In this document: positions 1 to 7,676 of the stretch, one piece after another | Layout of the letters: every line of letters starts with the position of its first letter | Position numbering within the stretch: the first letter of the stretch is position 1 | Source of the DNA: Rodentolepis nana | Lineage: Eukaryota; Platyhelminthes; Cestoda; Cyclophyllidea; Hymenolepididae | Direction: 5' to 3' | DNA length: 11,670 bases | Assembly (NCBI GenBank): GCA_900617975.1 | Contig: UZAE01012392.1 | Span: 32,001-43,670 of the forward strand | Notes under the pieces: model-generated | Told to the model about the DNA's origin: nothing | Seen by the model: the letters and a program-made list of their open reading frames with translations, nothing else | Database searches by the model: none | Made by a program: the position numbers and the translations under genes

Positions 1-306
1 GACTGATTAACTAGCTCTAAATCTCTCAAGTTTGATTTTAACAATATCAGAGTACATCCACTTCATTTCAAGGTAACGGTTGTCGAATAACACCTTTAGG
101 GTCATTAAAAATCAACTTCAGCAATTAGACCAAGTTGTGTCACAACTTTTCGTATCTGAAGCAACTTACTTCCTTTTATCGATATTTATAAAACATGAAA
201 CAGCGTCACAATGAAATCATATAGTTTTGTGATTATAAGGCCTTTCTCGTACACACTGCATTTAATAACCAGAACTAGGACTATTGGATGAGAAAACTTC
301 AATCCT
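1..306. other. unassigned AT-rich DNA, no gene seen
   Basis: No open frame of notable length, no tRNA-like arms and no repeat were recognised here. It is the flank into which the nested retroelements at 316-953 inserted. Confidence 0.6.
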
Positions 307-315
307 TCTAGAAAT
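307..315. repeat. target-site duplication, left copy (TCTAGAAAT)
   Basis: The 9 bases TCTAGAAAT recur exactly at 954-962, immediately outside the other end of the retroelement complex. This copy abuts the A/T-rich tail of element B, where a target-primed insertion should leave its 3'-side duplication. The core TCTAGA is palindromic, but the match covers nine bases at both expected edges, so I read it as a duplication made on insertion. Confidence 0.7.
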
Positions 316-350
316 CTATTTATTTATTTATTTCAAATGGCATGCGTTAT

Positions 351-355
351 GATAG
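351..355. repeat. target-site duplication of nested element A, left copy (GATAG)
   Basis: GATAG is found here and again at 651-655, directly after the tail of element A. Five bases is short, but collapsing the two copies restores the 3' end of element B in register with its relatives, which is stronger support than the match alone. Confidence 0.55.
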
Positions 356-650
356 ACTTACCTCCACGTGGTGCACCCTGGGCAACGTATATTCATACGG
401 CAAAAAAGTCTATTAACTGGCAGTTGACTTCTCACTTCAAACTACCCTCAATCCATTGTATGTCATATTCGACTACTTCTACAGTACTCACCTCACCTTT
501 TTCTACCTTCGTCTTTGAAGCACTCTTCTGTTCCCCCCCCCCTCTCGACTTTTTTTCCCACTTTGATGTTCCTTCCCCTATGTGAAGACTAAAGTCAACT
601 AAAGGGCTAATGATAACCATCAAGACGCCTGCCATTTAATATAAATAAAC
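356..650 (+). mobile_element. element A: plus-strand copy of the same family, inserted in B
   Basis: Element A reads 5' to 3' on the plus strand. It starts at ACTTACC, contains GTGGTGCACCCTGGGCAACG, a run of ten C at 533-542, then GGGCTAATGATAACC and GCCTGCCATTT, and ends in ATAAATAAAC. Over its first 140 bases or so it is about 89% identical (hand count) to the reverse complement of element B. Its last 65 bases resemble the 3' end of the LINE at 6850-7664. Its length is 295 bp. It starts within about 25 bases of where B starts, which favours a defined unit such as a SINE over two independent truncations. Its only open frame (337-585, 82 codons) begins upstream in B sequence and has no recognisable product. 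Confidence 0.72.
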
Positions 651-655
651 GATAG
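651..655. repeat. target-site duplication of nested element A, right copy (GATAG)
   Basis: This is the partner of GATAG at 351-355. It follows the tail of element A and precedes the remainder of element B. Confidence 0.55.
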
Positions 656-953
656 GTATCATTAACCCATTAGTTGACTTCGGGCTTCACAGAAAGGAAG
701 AGGAACATCAAAGTGGCAAAAAGTCGGGAGGGGGACAAAATAATGATCCACAGACGTAAAAGAGACACACAGACAAACGCAAAGGTAGAAAAAAGGTGAG
801 TTGAGTACTGTGGTAGATGCCGAGTATGACATACAGTGGGGTGATGGTAGCTTGAAGTGAGAAGTCAACTGCCAGTTTATAGACTTTTTTGTCGTATGAG
901 TATACGTTGCCCAGGGTGCACCACGTGAAGGTAAGTCATCGCACACCCCTCCA

Positions 954-962
954 TCTAGAAAT
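954..962. repeat. target-site duplication, right copy (TCTAGAAAT)
   Basis: This is an exact copy of 307-315. It lies at the 5' end of element B and fixes that end at position 953. Confidence 0.7.
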
Positions 963-2249
963 TAAATTCTGCCACGTAGTTTACTCCGCAATCTGGGTCT
1001 TGGTTCTTCTTAAATAAATTTCAAAATCATTTGATTTTATTTGCGAATCTACAGATGAATTAAAGCGTTTTTGAATAAGGTAAATGCACATTTCTTAACT
1101 ACTTATACCGAAATATACATGGCCCATGGACGGAAGGACGATTTTTTACGTTTGCTACACGATGTCCCTGTAATATTTAAATGTTTTCTGAAGGTACGTA
1201 CAACTGGTGCTACTCAGACTCAAAATCGAAGAGGAGGGAAGACCTGTAGATAGAAAATTGCTACTACATTAATGAAAAGAAACGATGGATGCAATAAAAG
1301 AGGAAGAATGGCAAGCCGCTTGATTGGCAGTGACGAGATTCCATACTCCGATAAAGACTAGCTCAGTGCACAATAAACGAAATATTGAGCTTTGTACAAT
1401 TTCATTGAGAGTATTCAAACCAATCTTATTTTTATTTATCAAACCAGCTATTAAATCATCGCGAAAGTGCTGCGAATTTTTTAATTCAATTGTTTTAAAT
1501 CATATGCAGTGAACCAAATAATGTGCAGAATAAATCAAATCTTGTTCATGAGAAAAGTTCTTTTAACGACTGACTGCTTAAATATCACCAACTTCGATCT
1601 AAGAAAAATGTCACTTCACAATCCACCAAACTCTGCGCTAAAGCCACTGAAAAAAGGTGCCAAATTCATGAATGATTCCCATCTATTTTTCCTAGTAAAT
1701 TAAGTTTCTCTCACATCGATGGTTAGTCTGGCTTTCAGTAATACCTCGACATTTGGGTAATTTCAGTTTGGAAATTCAAAGATCTTTCTTTCTAAAGGTC
1801 AATAAAGTTTGCAATGTGCGCGTTGATTCGCTCCAAGGTTCCATTATGGGCAATTTTGTGACTGAGATTATGTAAGTTTAAGCATTAAAAGCTGAGCGTT
1901 TATCAGATTTGCCTTTAAACAACTCTTGGCATCGAAGAATTCGCAAAATGAAAGTCGCATTTAAAATAAATTTTGCTGTTAGATTAAAAAAAATCATGCA
2001 AATCTACGAGTCGACCAAGGTAATTCCTAAATGAGATGTCATTTCTATGCTTTTAGTCATTAGCCTACATAAATATAGAAGCAGGGCAATTTGCTGCGTG
2101 GACTTTCAAAAATGAACTTTGTTGACTTTTTCGTGCAATTTGTTTTTTTTCTGCAAAATAACTTCTCAGCCAAGAAGGCAAAATGACTCAATCCTTGTTG
2201 AGCGCTTGAATTTGAAGAAAAAAAATAACGGCTGGGTGAGCAGGAGATG
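963..2249. other. unassigned AT-rich DNA, no gene seen
   Basis: Three plus-strand open frames of 60-64 codons occur (1071-1253, 1324-1512, 1509-1703). Their translations show no domain, signal peptide or family resemblance, and frames of this length are expected by chance over this distance. No repeat or RNA gene was recognised. An intron or intergenic origin cannot be separated. Confidence 0.55.
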
Positions 2250-2285
2250 GAGGGTGGGTGGGTGGTGGTGGTGGTGGGGGGGGGN

Positions 2286-2325
<40 letters not shown>

Positions 2326-2338
2326 GGAGGAGGTGGGG
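2250..2338 (+). repeat. G-rich low-complexity tract with a 49-base poly-G core
   Basis: The tract begins with GGGTGGGTGGGTGG, passes through several GGT repeats, then runs as G from 2276 to 2324 with one N at 2285, and ends in a mixed G/T/A border. Each GGG run can supply a tetrad strand, so the plus strand could form G-quadruplexes and the minus strand is poly-C. The N and the homopolymer length mean the true length is uncertain. The open frames across it (2119-2397 on plus; 2432-2166 and 2347-2060 on minus) are poly-Gly or poly-Pro artefacts of the repeat. Confidence 0.95.
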
Positions 2339-4689
2339 ATGACTCATTTCCGATAAAATCGAAAGGAGAAGTAAATGTAACCCACAAAACGAAATAAAGA
2401 TGGAAAATGCAATTTGGTACTGACTTGGTCAATGCTTCTTTACTTCTGCAATTGACGCAGACTCTGTAGAAGTGATTTAACTGCGAAGGGGCTGGGGGCC
2501 TTTAGCACTTCATTCGTAATTAAACAAGAAAAGGAATGGGATTTATCCTAATTCAAATTTAGGGTTAAAGGTTAACGCCCCCTCCAGTGTTGCCAAGATC
2601 AACATGTGTACTCAGTCTTATAAAAGCGATGAATTACAACTATTATTAACTATTAACGTCTGTTGACTATTATTTTTTTCTGATTACTCCAGGTATAACA
2701 ACCCTTTTTTAATAAAATTCGGCACTAAGTGAGTGTTTGAACATTCCGTTAATTAGATTTCATTTTAAAGGAGTAACATTTTCACTTATACGATATCGCG
2801 GTATCAGGTAATGACAGAAATAACTTTTGATATTTTCCTTCCTTTATTTACAAACATAAAACGCTTTGATTCACTTTATGCTCTTTAATTTTATTTTTAT
2901 ATATTTATTATTAATCGAAGATTTAGTTCAATATTTCTAAATGGAGTATTTTGCAATGTCTATAAATATTGAAATGCGACTAGAAACATTGTCTTGATAG
3001 AGTATTTCGGAGCAATTTCCCCTGAAGAAATCGGTCTCTTCTGACTTAATACTTGAATTGAATAATTTAAACAAGTAATTTTAATTTCCCGGAAATTATT
3101 GTAGAGCTCTTAACGGTCATTCGTTATTTACTACACAAACACGTAGTAAAGTGTCGAATTTAAAATGGAAGATGATTCAGAAACGGGTAGCATATTGTTG
3201 CTCAAAGTTATTTAGAGTCTTTGATCAACTCAAAGATTAAAGATACATGTTTTATTATTGATTAATCCTTCTTAATTAAAAGGGAGCATAATTAAGTTAA
3301 AATTGATTGGAAATGACTCGCCTTTGAGTATTTCTGTAGTCGCTGGGGCGTTCATATTTTGAATTAAGTATTTTTTGATAGAACAAGTCCACTTTTCTGA
3401 CTCACTTTTCTAATTATTTAGTTTTCCATTATTTCTCTAAACCATTTCATTGCCATAGTAACTCGTACAATTAATTGACAGGCAATGAATAATTGGAATA
3501 CGACATCAAAATCACACAAAAAAGGGAAAGTTAGATATTTGAATGTCTTGCAATTCCTTGCTATTAATGGACGTCACCCCTCTATCTCAGAGCTAGCTAA
3601 TTAGAAGTTTGAGATTAGAGAAACTTCCAGGATTTTGAATAAAAACGAGGTGTGAAACTTTTATTTCAAATTCCGCACTGGGTTAAGAACAAGGACAGGA
3701 TACTTGACTGTAGAATGCACTCAGAGACAATGCGTAGAAAAGCGTCCTCCCAATGTTCATGGAAAAAGGCGCGACTCAAACAACCCTATCGAAAAAGCAT
3801 CCTTAGAAACGATAATTGCCTACGAAATGCCAAAAGAATAGCTAAATCTATGAACGATCAAATATATTGAATTAACCTTCTCATAATTTAAATGAGTAGT
3901 GTGTTTGGTAATTTACAATACCTATAATTGTGATTTATGTGTTTCCTAATCTGTGGTTCGATAGAAGTCCGGATCAAATTCCTCATCTCCTGCGATTCTC
4001 AACTTCAATCGTTAATGTTCTTTTCCTTTCTAATAAACAAGAGGAAGGCCATGTGGGACTGGCAGAAAATATAGGCTGAATGTAAAAAAGATGGTTTAAG
4101 TACGCTTTTGGTTTTGGTGGGGAATGAGCATCTAATGGCCTTAACTAATGATGGTCTTAATGATGTTCTTTAGTCTGAACACTCTTGGCGGAAGCGAGGA
4201 CTTATTACCTACCAAGAAGAGAAAGCGAGAGAGGTGAAAATGAATTGAAGCTATTTTAATTTTCCATTTGATATTTCTTGTCCTCCAATGTGTCAAAAGG
4301 CATTTTAATCGGTATTAAATGGTTAATTCAACTTGCTTGCATGAAACTTAAATTAGAGAAACACCTGCAAATTAACCAGCCACCAGGTCAAATAAATAGT
4401 GTAAATAGTAGATAATTTTAAAGAGCAGACAGAATGCAATGACGTTTTAATAATCTTAAAAGTGTCAGAGGCCCCGTGCACTGAAATATCGATTAATGAG
4501 TTTCTACTTTGTGTTCAAGACAACGGAATCCCACCGATACTGGAATATTCTTCAGGAATCCTAAACTGTGTAAGCATTCTGATCTATTCGAGCCAATAGA
4601 TCTTATCACCTAAATTCTACTTTCTTATAGCTCGATTTAAGGGTTATGAATGAATGTAGTCAAAATGTATCTATTGATGGCCCAGTAGG
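2339..4689. other. unassigned AT-rich DNA, no gene seen
   Basis: The longest open frame is 72 codons on the plus strand (3652-3870). It starts at GTG and is rich in Lys and Arg, but shows no recognisable motif. An 8-bp perfect stem at 3127-3150 (TTTACTAC / GTAGTAAA, 8-base loop) is within what chance gives over this length. No transposon ends or tRNA arms were found. Confidence 0.55.
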
Positions 4690-4764
4690 GCATATATTTA
4701 CATTAAGCAAATATAACTGAGTTTAAAAATGTAAATGAACGAAGCTACTTAATGTAAATAATGC
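4690..4764. repeat. inverted repeat with 40-base spacer
   Basis: The left arm, 4690-4707, is GCATATATTTACATTAAG. The right arm, 4748-4764, is its reverse complement except for one missing base, and 13 bases (TATTTACATTAAG) match exactly. The spacer has little further pairing. It may be a degraded miniature element with short terminal inverted repeats, or chance pairing in AT-rich sequence. No coding sequence lies inside. Confidence 0.6.
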
Positions 4765-6837
4765 TCAATATTGCGAATGGAAATAGGGGCTTGCAAGCAC
4801 TCGATTTTTTGTTAACAAGGTACATTAATTTCATGGGGTAAGTTCACTGTCAGATTTAGCGATTGATGACAGATGTCTTCTTTGAGTTTTCTCCAATTTG
4901 GTGGCGAATCAATAGTTGGAAAGATTTGGAAATTGTGAAGCATGAGAATTAACGTTCTTTCGATTAACTTACTTGCATTTATCAAAGCAGGGGTTAATAA
5001 CGAAGAAACAATACTACGGTTCCACTGTAGTATTATTTAATTAGGAAATCTATAAACACTGCATGTCAAGATAAACTAATGGGATGAATTGTATTCGCAA
5101 TAAGCATATAACCGAACTGTCATATTTCAATTAATGCACAAGCTTGTCAATAAAACTTGGCCTACTAGATGTGGATTTATTCTATTGAGGGATAAGGTGG
5201 GTGAATGACAGTCGAATTTTCACAACAGCTGACTCTGTAAAAGTCGTGCCAGTGGTACGAATATGATATTCTGTATATTTATAGTACTAAGTTTTCTGTG
5301 TCTCGTTCCAGTTTATGACTTTAGAAGAAGTAATTTTCCACTTAAAATACAAAATTTTCACGTTCATTTGGTTGGACGATGATAACCACGACTCAATGTG
5401 GTAGAGAATTTGCTTTGTCACGGAATGCGGGCCATAAATTGGCTCACCTACTGCATGAAATAGTTTGAATAAAATTGAGCTTCCACCATGATGACCTCAC
5501 TAGACTAACATGCACGAATTTACTTGATGTGCCACCGGATTAGTGGTGCTTGCTCATGTCTGTCTAGTTTGAACTCACCTGCGTGCACCTAATTGCACTG
5601 GTTAATTAAGGTCAAGTAGTAGGGTTCACCTAAGAACAGCTTCAGGATGCTTCTCCTCACTCAACAGTTGACAATATCCTCAAATGTCATTTTTCTTTCC
5701 TTAGTATCTTAGGAGAGTTTCCACAAAAGTATAGGAGCTTCTTTTTACTTGTTGAATGCTGACACGAATTGGGAAAATATTACCCTTTTAGGCATATCTC
5801 AGACATTTGAATATCCTGGTCGAATTTAGTAGGAGACTACAAAGGAAGAGTTTACAAAGTTTCTTAAAATGGTCTGGGGTTGCTGAATTCAGCTGGGAAT
5901 GGAGAAGTAAATGCGTGGCTATTACGGAGCTAAAGAGGATTTGCGGTGACGATTTACATTAAACAATAGCTCAAATCAAGTGAATGAGCTTCTAGGGCAA
6001 TTTTATGATGGAGGCATGGATACTCTAACTCTTGTTACTTAATTTCTAAAATAATGGCTTGAATGTCAGAATTCCGTACATCATTTGCATGAATTTTTCG
6101 ACCATAAAAGTAATTATAGCTTCTATGTCCTCTTCATCTCCCCAATAAATCGTATACTTTCGCTTACATGTTTCCAATGTCATTGAATCGTCAAATACAC
6201 CGAAATGCATTGCCAGTATGGCGGTAAATTACAGCCTAATTCTCTGTAATCATTAATGAAAGATTTAGCCGATATTTTTAACTAAAATATGATAATATGA
6301 TCGAGATTTACTCATCTCGCCAGACTTGAGCAAGTAGAGAAAATCTGCTGAGTAAAAACGTCTGCTAATGCTAAACTAGGCTGGTGTGTAAAGATCTACT
6401 GAACTTAAATCTTTTCACTAATCTGTCGGCAAGTTAGTAACAAAGAAAATGGTTTGTTAATGAACCGAAGAGAAAGAGGAGACAACTGTATCAGAGCTTT
6501 TGAATAACGTAACGAAATCAAAAAGGAAAATTGAAATTTGTAAGCCACTGTCTTTCAACTGCTCATCGGGTGTCTATGACGTGCCTTAATAGTAACTCTT
6601 CAACGCCCTGTAGGACTGCACGGTCCTTCTTAAAAATGAGCTCTATTGGCAGTAGACTCGTATTGGAAGGCGCTACTGCCGTTTGAAGCATGTTCATTAT
6701 ATCGTGAGTGCTTTTAAATACATCATCTAAAAAATAATTCGGTGTTTAAGAATTAGAAGTGGAATATAATTACTCCTACAATCTGAACGCAAAGAATATG
6801 AAACGATTGACAACACCATGTTGATTATTTGTAATTT
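4765..6837. other. unassigned AT-rich DNA with small inverted repeats, no gene seen
   Basis: No open frame of 60 codons or more lies in this stretch of about 2 kb. Small stems are present: 5010-5034 (see its own entry), an imperfect pair at 5500-5512 and 5555-5567 (11 of 13 bases), a 5-bp stem at 5583-5598, a 6-bp stem at 6612-6627, and an 8-bp pair GGCAGTAG / CTACTGCC at 6648-6680. None marks a recognisable RNA or transposon. Confidence 0.55.
5010..5034. repeat. compact perfect hairpin
   Basis: AATACTACGGT pairs with ACTGTAGTATT around a TCC loop. This gives ten Watson-Crick pairs and one G-T pair with no bulge. No U-tract follows and no gene lies nearby, so a terminator role is not supported. 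Confidence 0.6.
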
Positions 6838-6849
6838 TTTCGGACATAT
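6838..6849. repeat. 12-bp target-site duplication, left copy (TTTCGGACATAT)
   Basis: TTTCGGACATAT is found exactly here and at 7665-7676. This copy lies next to the A/T tail of the LINE fragment, that is, at its 3' end. A perfect 12-base match at both element edges is strong evidence for target-primed insertion. Confidence 0.9.
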
Positions 6850-6958
6850 ATTTATTTATTTATTTCAAATGGCAGGCTTTGTGATATTTATCATTAGCCC
6901 TTAATCTTTGACTTCAGCTTCCCCCAAGGGAGGGGGGGGGTACATTTATAGCAGTTAA

Positions 6959-7664
6959 TTAATAGTAGTTCATTAGCTGCCTTCTTGCTTCCCAGTATCT
7001 TTGGCTTTCCGTCGTTGTCTTTAGGGCTGAACATCGAATCAGGTGGGTCTTCTCCATTTCCTCCTGTAAGTTACATAGGGGGCATGTGGGTCGAGAGTAT
7101 ATTCCCAATCCGTGAAGGCGTTTTGTCAAGCAATCGTGTCCGGTACGTAGTCTAAACTCATCAACGGCTTCGATTCTTGGCCAGTCGGCTATATCGGAGA
7201 GTGCCACTGTCCACTATTTCTCCTTTGTTCGAGCTTTGAGGTCGTTGCACCTTGAGGACCTGAATTCTCTCCTGATTAAGACCTTCAGTGTGTGGAGCGA
7301 CATCGGCCGGTTCATGCATTTCAAAATCGTTGTCCCCTTCTTAGCAAGTGTGTAAGCAAGCTCATTGTCTTTAATACCACAGTGACCAGGAAACCATTGT
7401 AGGACCACTGTTTTGTTTTTCTCTTTCAGCAGCTGAAACAGTTTTTTACATTCGTTGATCTCAGCTGTTTTGGGTGACTCTCTGTTTCCAATTGAGTCCT
7501 CAGCTGTTTTGGGTGTCTCTCTGTTTCCAATAGAGCCTTAGCTGTTTTGGGTGGCTCTCTGCTTCCAATTGAGTTTATTCCTCCGCAGCTCATAGAGTTT
7601 TCTACATTCCTTTATCTCAGTGACTCTCTGTTTCCAATTGAGTTTATTGCTGACTGTGAGTCCG
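6959..7664 (-). pseudogene. C-terminal fragment of LINE ORF2: RNase H end plus Cys/His tail, broken
   Basis: In a LINE, RNase H degrades the RNA of the RNA:DNA hybrid made during reverse transcription. The fragment opens with TDSQSAI (about 7665-7643), the third catalytic-Asp strand of RNase H. The last RNase H motif is readable as VVLQWFPGHCGI then NELAYTLAKKG (7408-7334). The usual form is NExADxLA. Here the catalytic Asp is Tyr (codon TAC, 7354-7352), one base change away. A TAG at 7216-7214 interrupts the frame. After it the same frame resumes with ALSDIADWPRIEAV, EFRLRTGHDCL, CPLC (from 7084) and HLIRC (to 7031), and ends at 6961-6959. Within 7580-7664 the frame is displaced by a 10-bp deletion, and one 38-bp repeat unit shifts it again. 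So there are at least two frameshifts, one nonsense codon and a lost active-site residue: a dead copy. The family assignment rests on the RNase H and tail motifs. Confidence 0.9.
7462..7664 (-). repeat. tandem 38/39-bp repeats nested in a larger duplication within RNase H
   Basis: Three adjacent units begin at 7462, 7501 and 7539-7540 on the plus strand. Each contains AGCTGTTTTGGGTG then CTCTCTG(T/C)TTCCAAT. The periods are 39 and 38 bases. On the coding strand they read as SIGNRESPKTAE, SIGNRDTPKTAE and SIGSREPPKTA. Further upstream on the coding strand (7664-7582) is a diverged copy: NSIGNRES, then, after losing ten bases (CCCAAAACAG), EIKECRKLYEL. This parallels EINECKKLFQLL after the last short unit. 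The simplest history is a duplication of about 80-90 bp followed by expansion of its 39-bp core. One 38-bp unit breaks frame, so the expansion is not coding-constrained now. Confidence 0.88.
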
Positions 7665-7676
7665 TTTCGGACATAT
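7665..7676. repeat. 12-bp target-site duplication, right copy (TTTCGGACATAT)
   Basis: This is an exact partner of 6838-6849, at the truncated 5' end of the LINE. The junction forms a small palindrome, GTCCG-TTT-CGGAC (7660-7672), half element and half target. Confidence 0.9.

Larger units (their letters stand above)
316..953 (-). mobile_element. element B: short LINE-tailed retroelement, interrupted by element A
   Basis: On the minus strand the element runs from 953 to 316. It begins with a G-rich stretch, then GACTTACC, then GTGGTGCACCCTGGGCAACG, and ends in GCATGCCATTTG followed by an AAATAAATAAATAAATA tail. The 9-bp duplication TCTAGAAAT flanks it on both sides. Removing the 300 bp of 351-650 (one copy of GATAG plus element A) leaves a continuous copy of about 338 bp. 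Across the repaired junction it reads GATACCTATCATAACGCATG, which aligns without gaps to the same part of element A and of the LINE at 6850-7664. It encodes no recognisable reverse transcriptase. An open minus-strand frame of 94 codons (946-662) exists but matches no family I know. It could be a SINE using the LINE machinery or a 5'-truncated LINE of a sister subfamily. Confidence 0.72.
356..953. repeat. long inverted repeat formed by elements A and B
   Basis: Positions 356-618 are the reverse complement of about 655-939, with substitutions and small indels. Between the arms lies A's own tail (619-650). A transcript from either strand could fold into a long imperfect hairpin with arms of roughly 265-285 bases. 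The arms differ by roughly a tenth of their positions, as expected for two separate family members. A recent foldback duplication should have near-identical arms. Confidence 0.85.
6850..7664 (-). mobile_element. 5'-truncated non-LTR retrotransposon (LINE) with RNase H domain
   Basis: An 815-bp insertion, read from 7664 to 6850 on the minus strand. In order it holds the second half of an RNase H domain, a C-terminal region with a Cys/His motif, a stop at 6959-6961, and a 3' untranslated region. That region has a run of nine C (6932-6940 on the opposite strand), GGGCTAATGATAAATATC, GCCTGCCATTTG and an AAATAAATAAAT tail. The 12-bp duplications TTTCGGACATAT fix both edges, so the missing 5' portion (endonuclease, reverse transcriptase and first half of RNase H) was lost during insertion. 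An RNase H domain downstream of reverse transcriptase is known for the I/Jockey-related and R1-like LINE groups; the clade cannot be fixed from this fragment. The 3' end is shared with the elements at 316-953 and 11631-11670. The copy cannot move by itself. Confidence 0.93.

Noticed and set aside
337..946. Matching open frames of 82 codons (337-585, plus) and 94 codons (946-662, minus) with similar translations, as a duplicated gene
   Set aside because: They are the same stretch of two retroelement copies and match only because the DNA is homologous. The plus-strand one begins inside element B's tail, and no known domain is present.
356..953. 5' inversion by twin priming, or a classical foldback transposon, as the origin of the inverted repeat
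   Set aside because: Twin priming inverts a different part of one RNA and does not make two copies of the same part. A foldback duplication should have near-identical arms and one duplication. Here the arms differ by about 11% and two separate duplications fit.
2060..2432. Gly-rich and Pro-rich open frames across the poly-G tract
   Set aside because: They are produced by the homopolymer, which has no stops in any frame, and they contain an unresolved base.
3127..3150. 8-bp stem TTTACTAC / GTAGTAAA as a regulatory hairpin
   Set aside because: Several perfect 8-bp stems with short loops are expected by chance in nearly 12 kb of AT-rich DNA.
6612..6680. Pair of small stems (AGGAC/GTCCT and GGCAGTAG/CTACTGCC) as a structured RNA
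   Set aside because: Each is near chance expectation, and they do not combine into a known fold.
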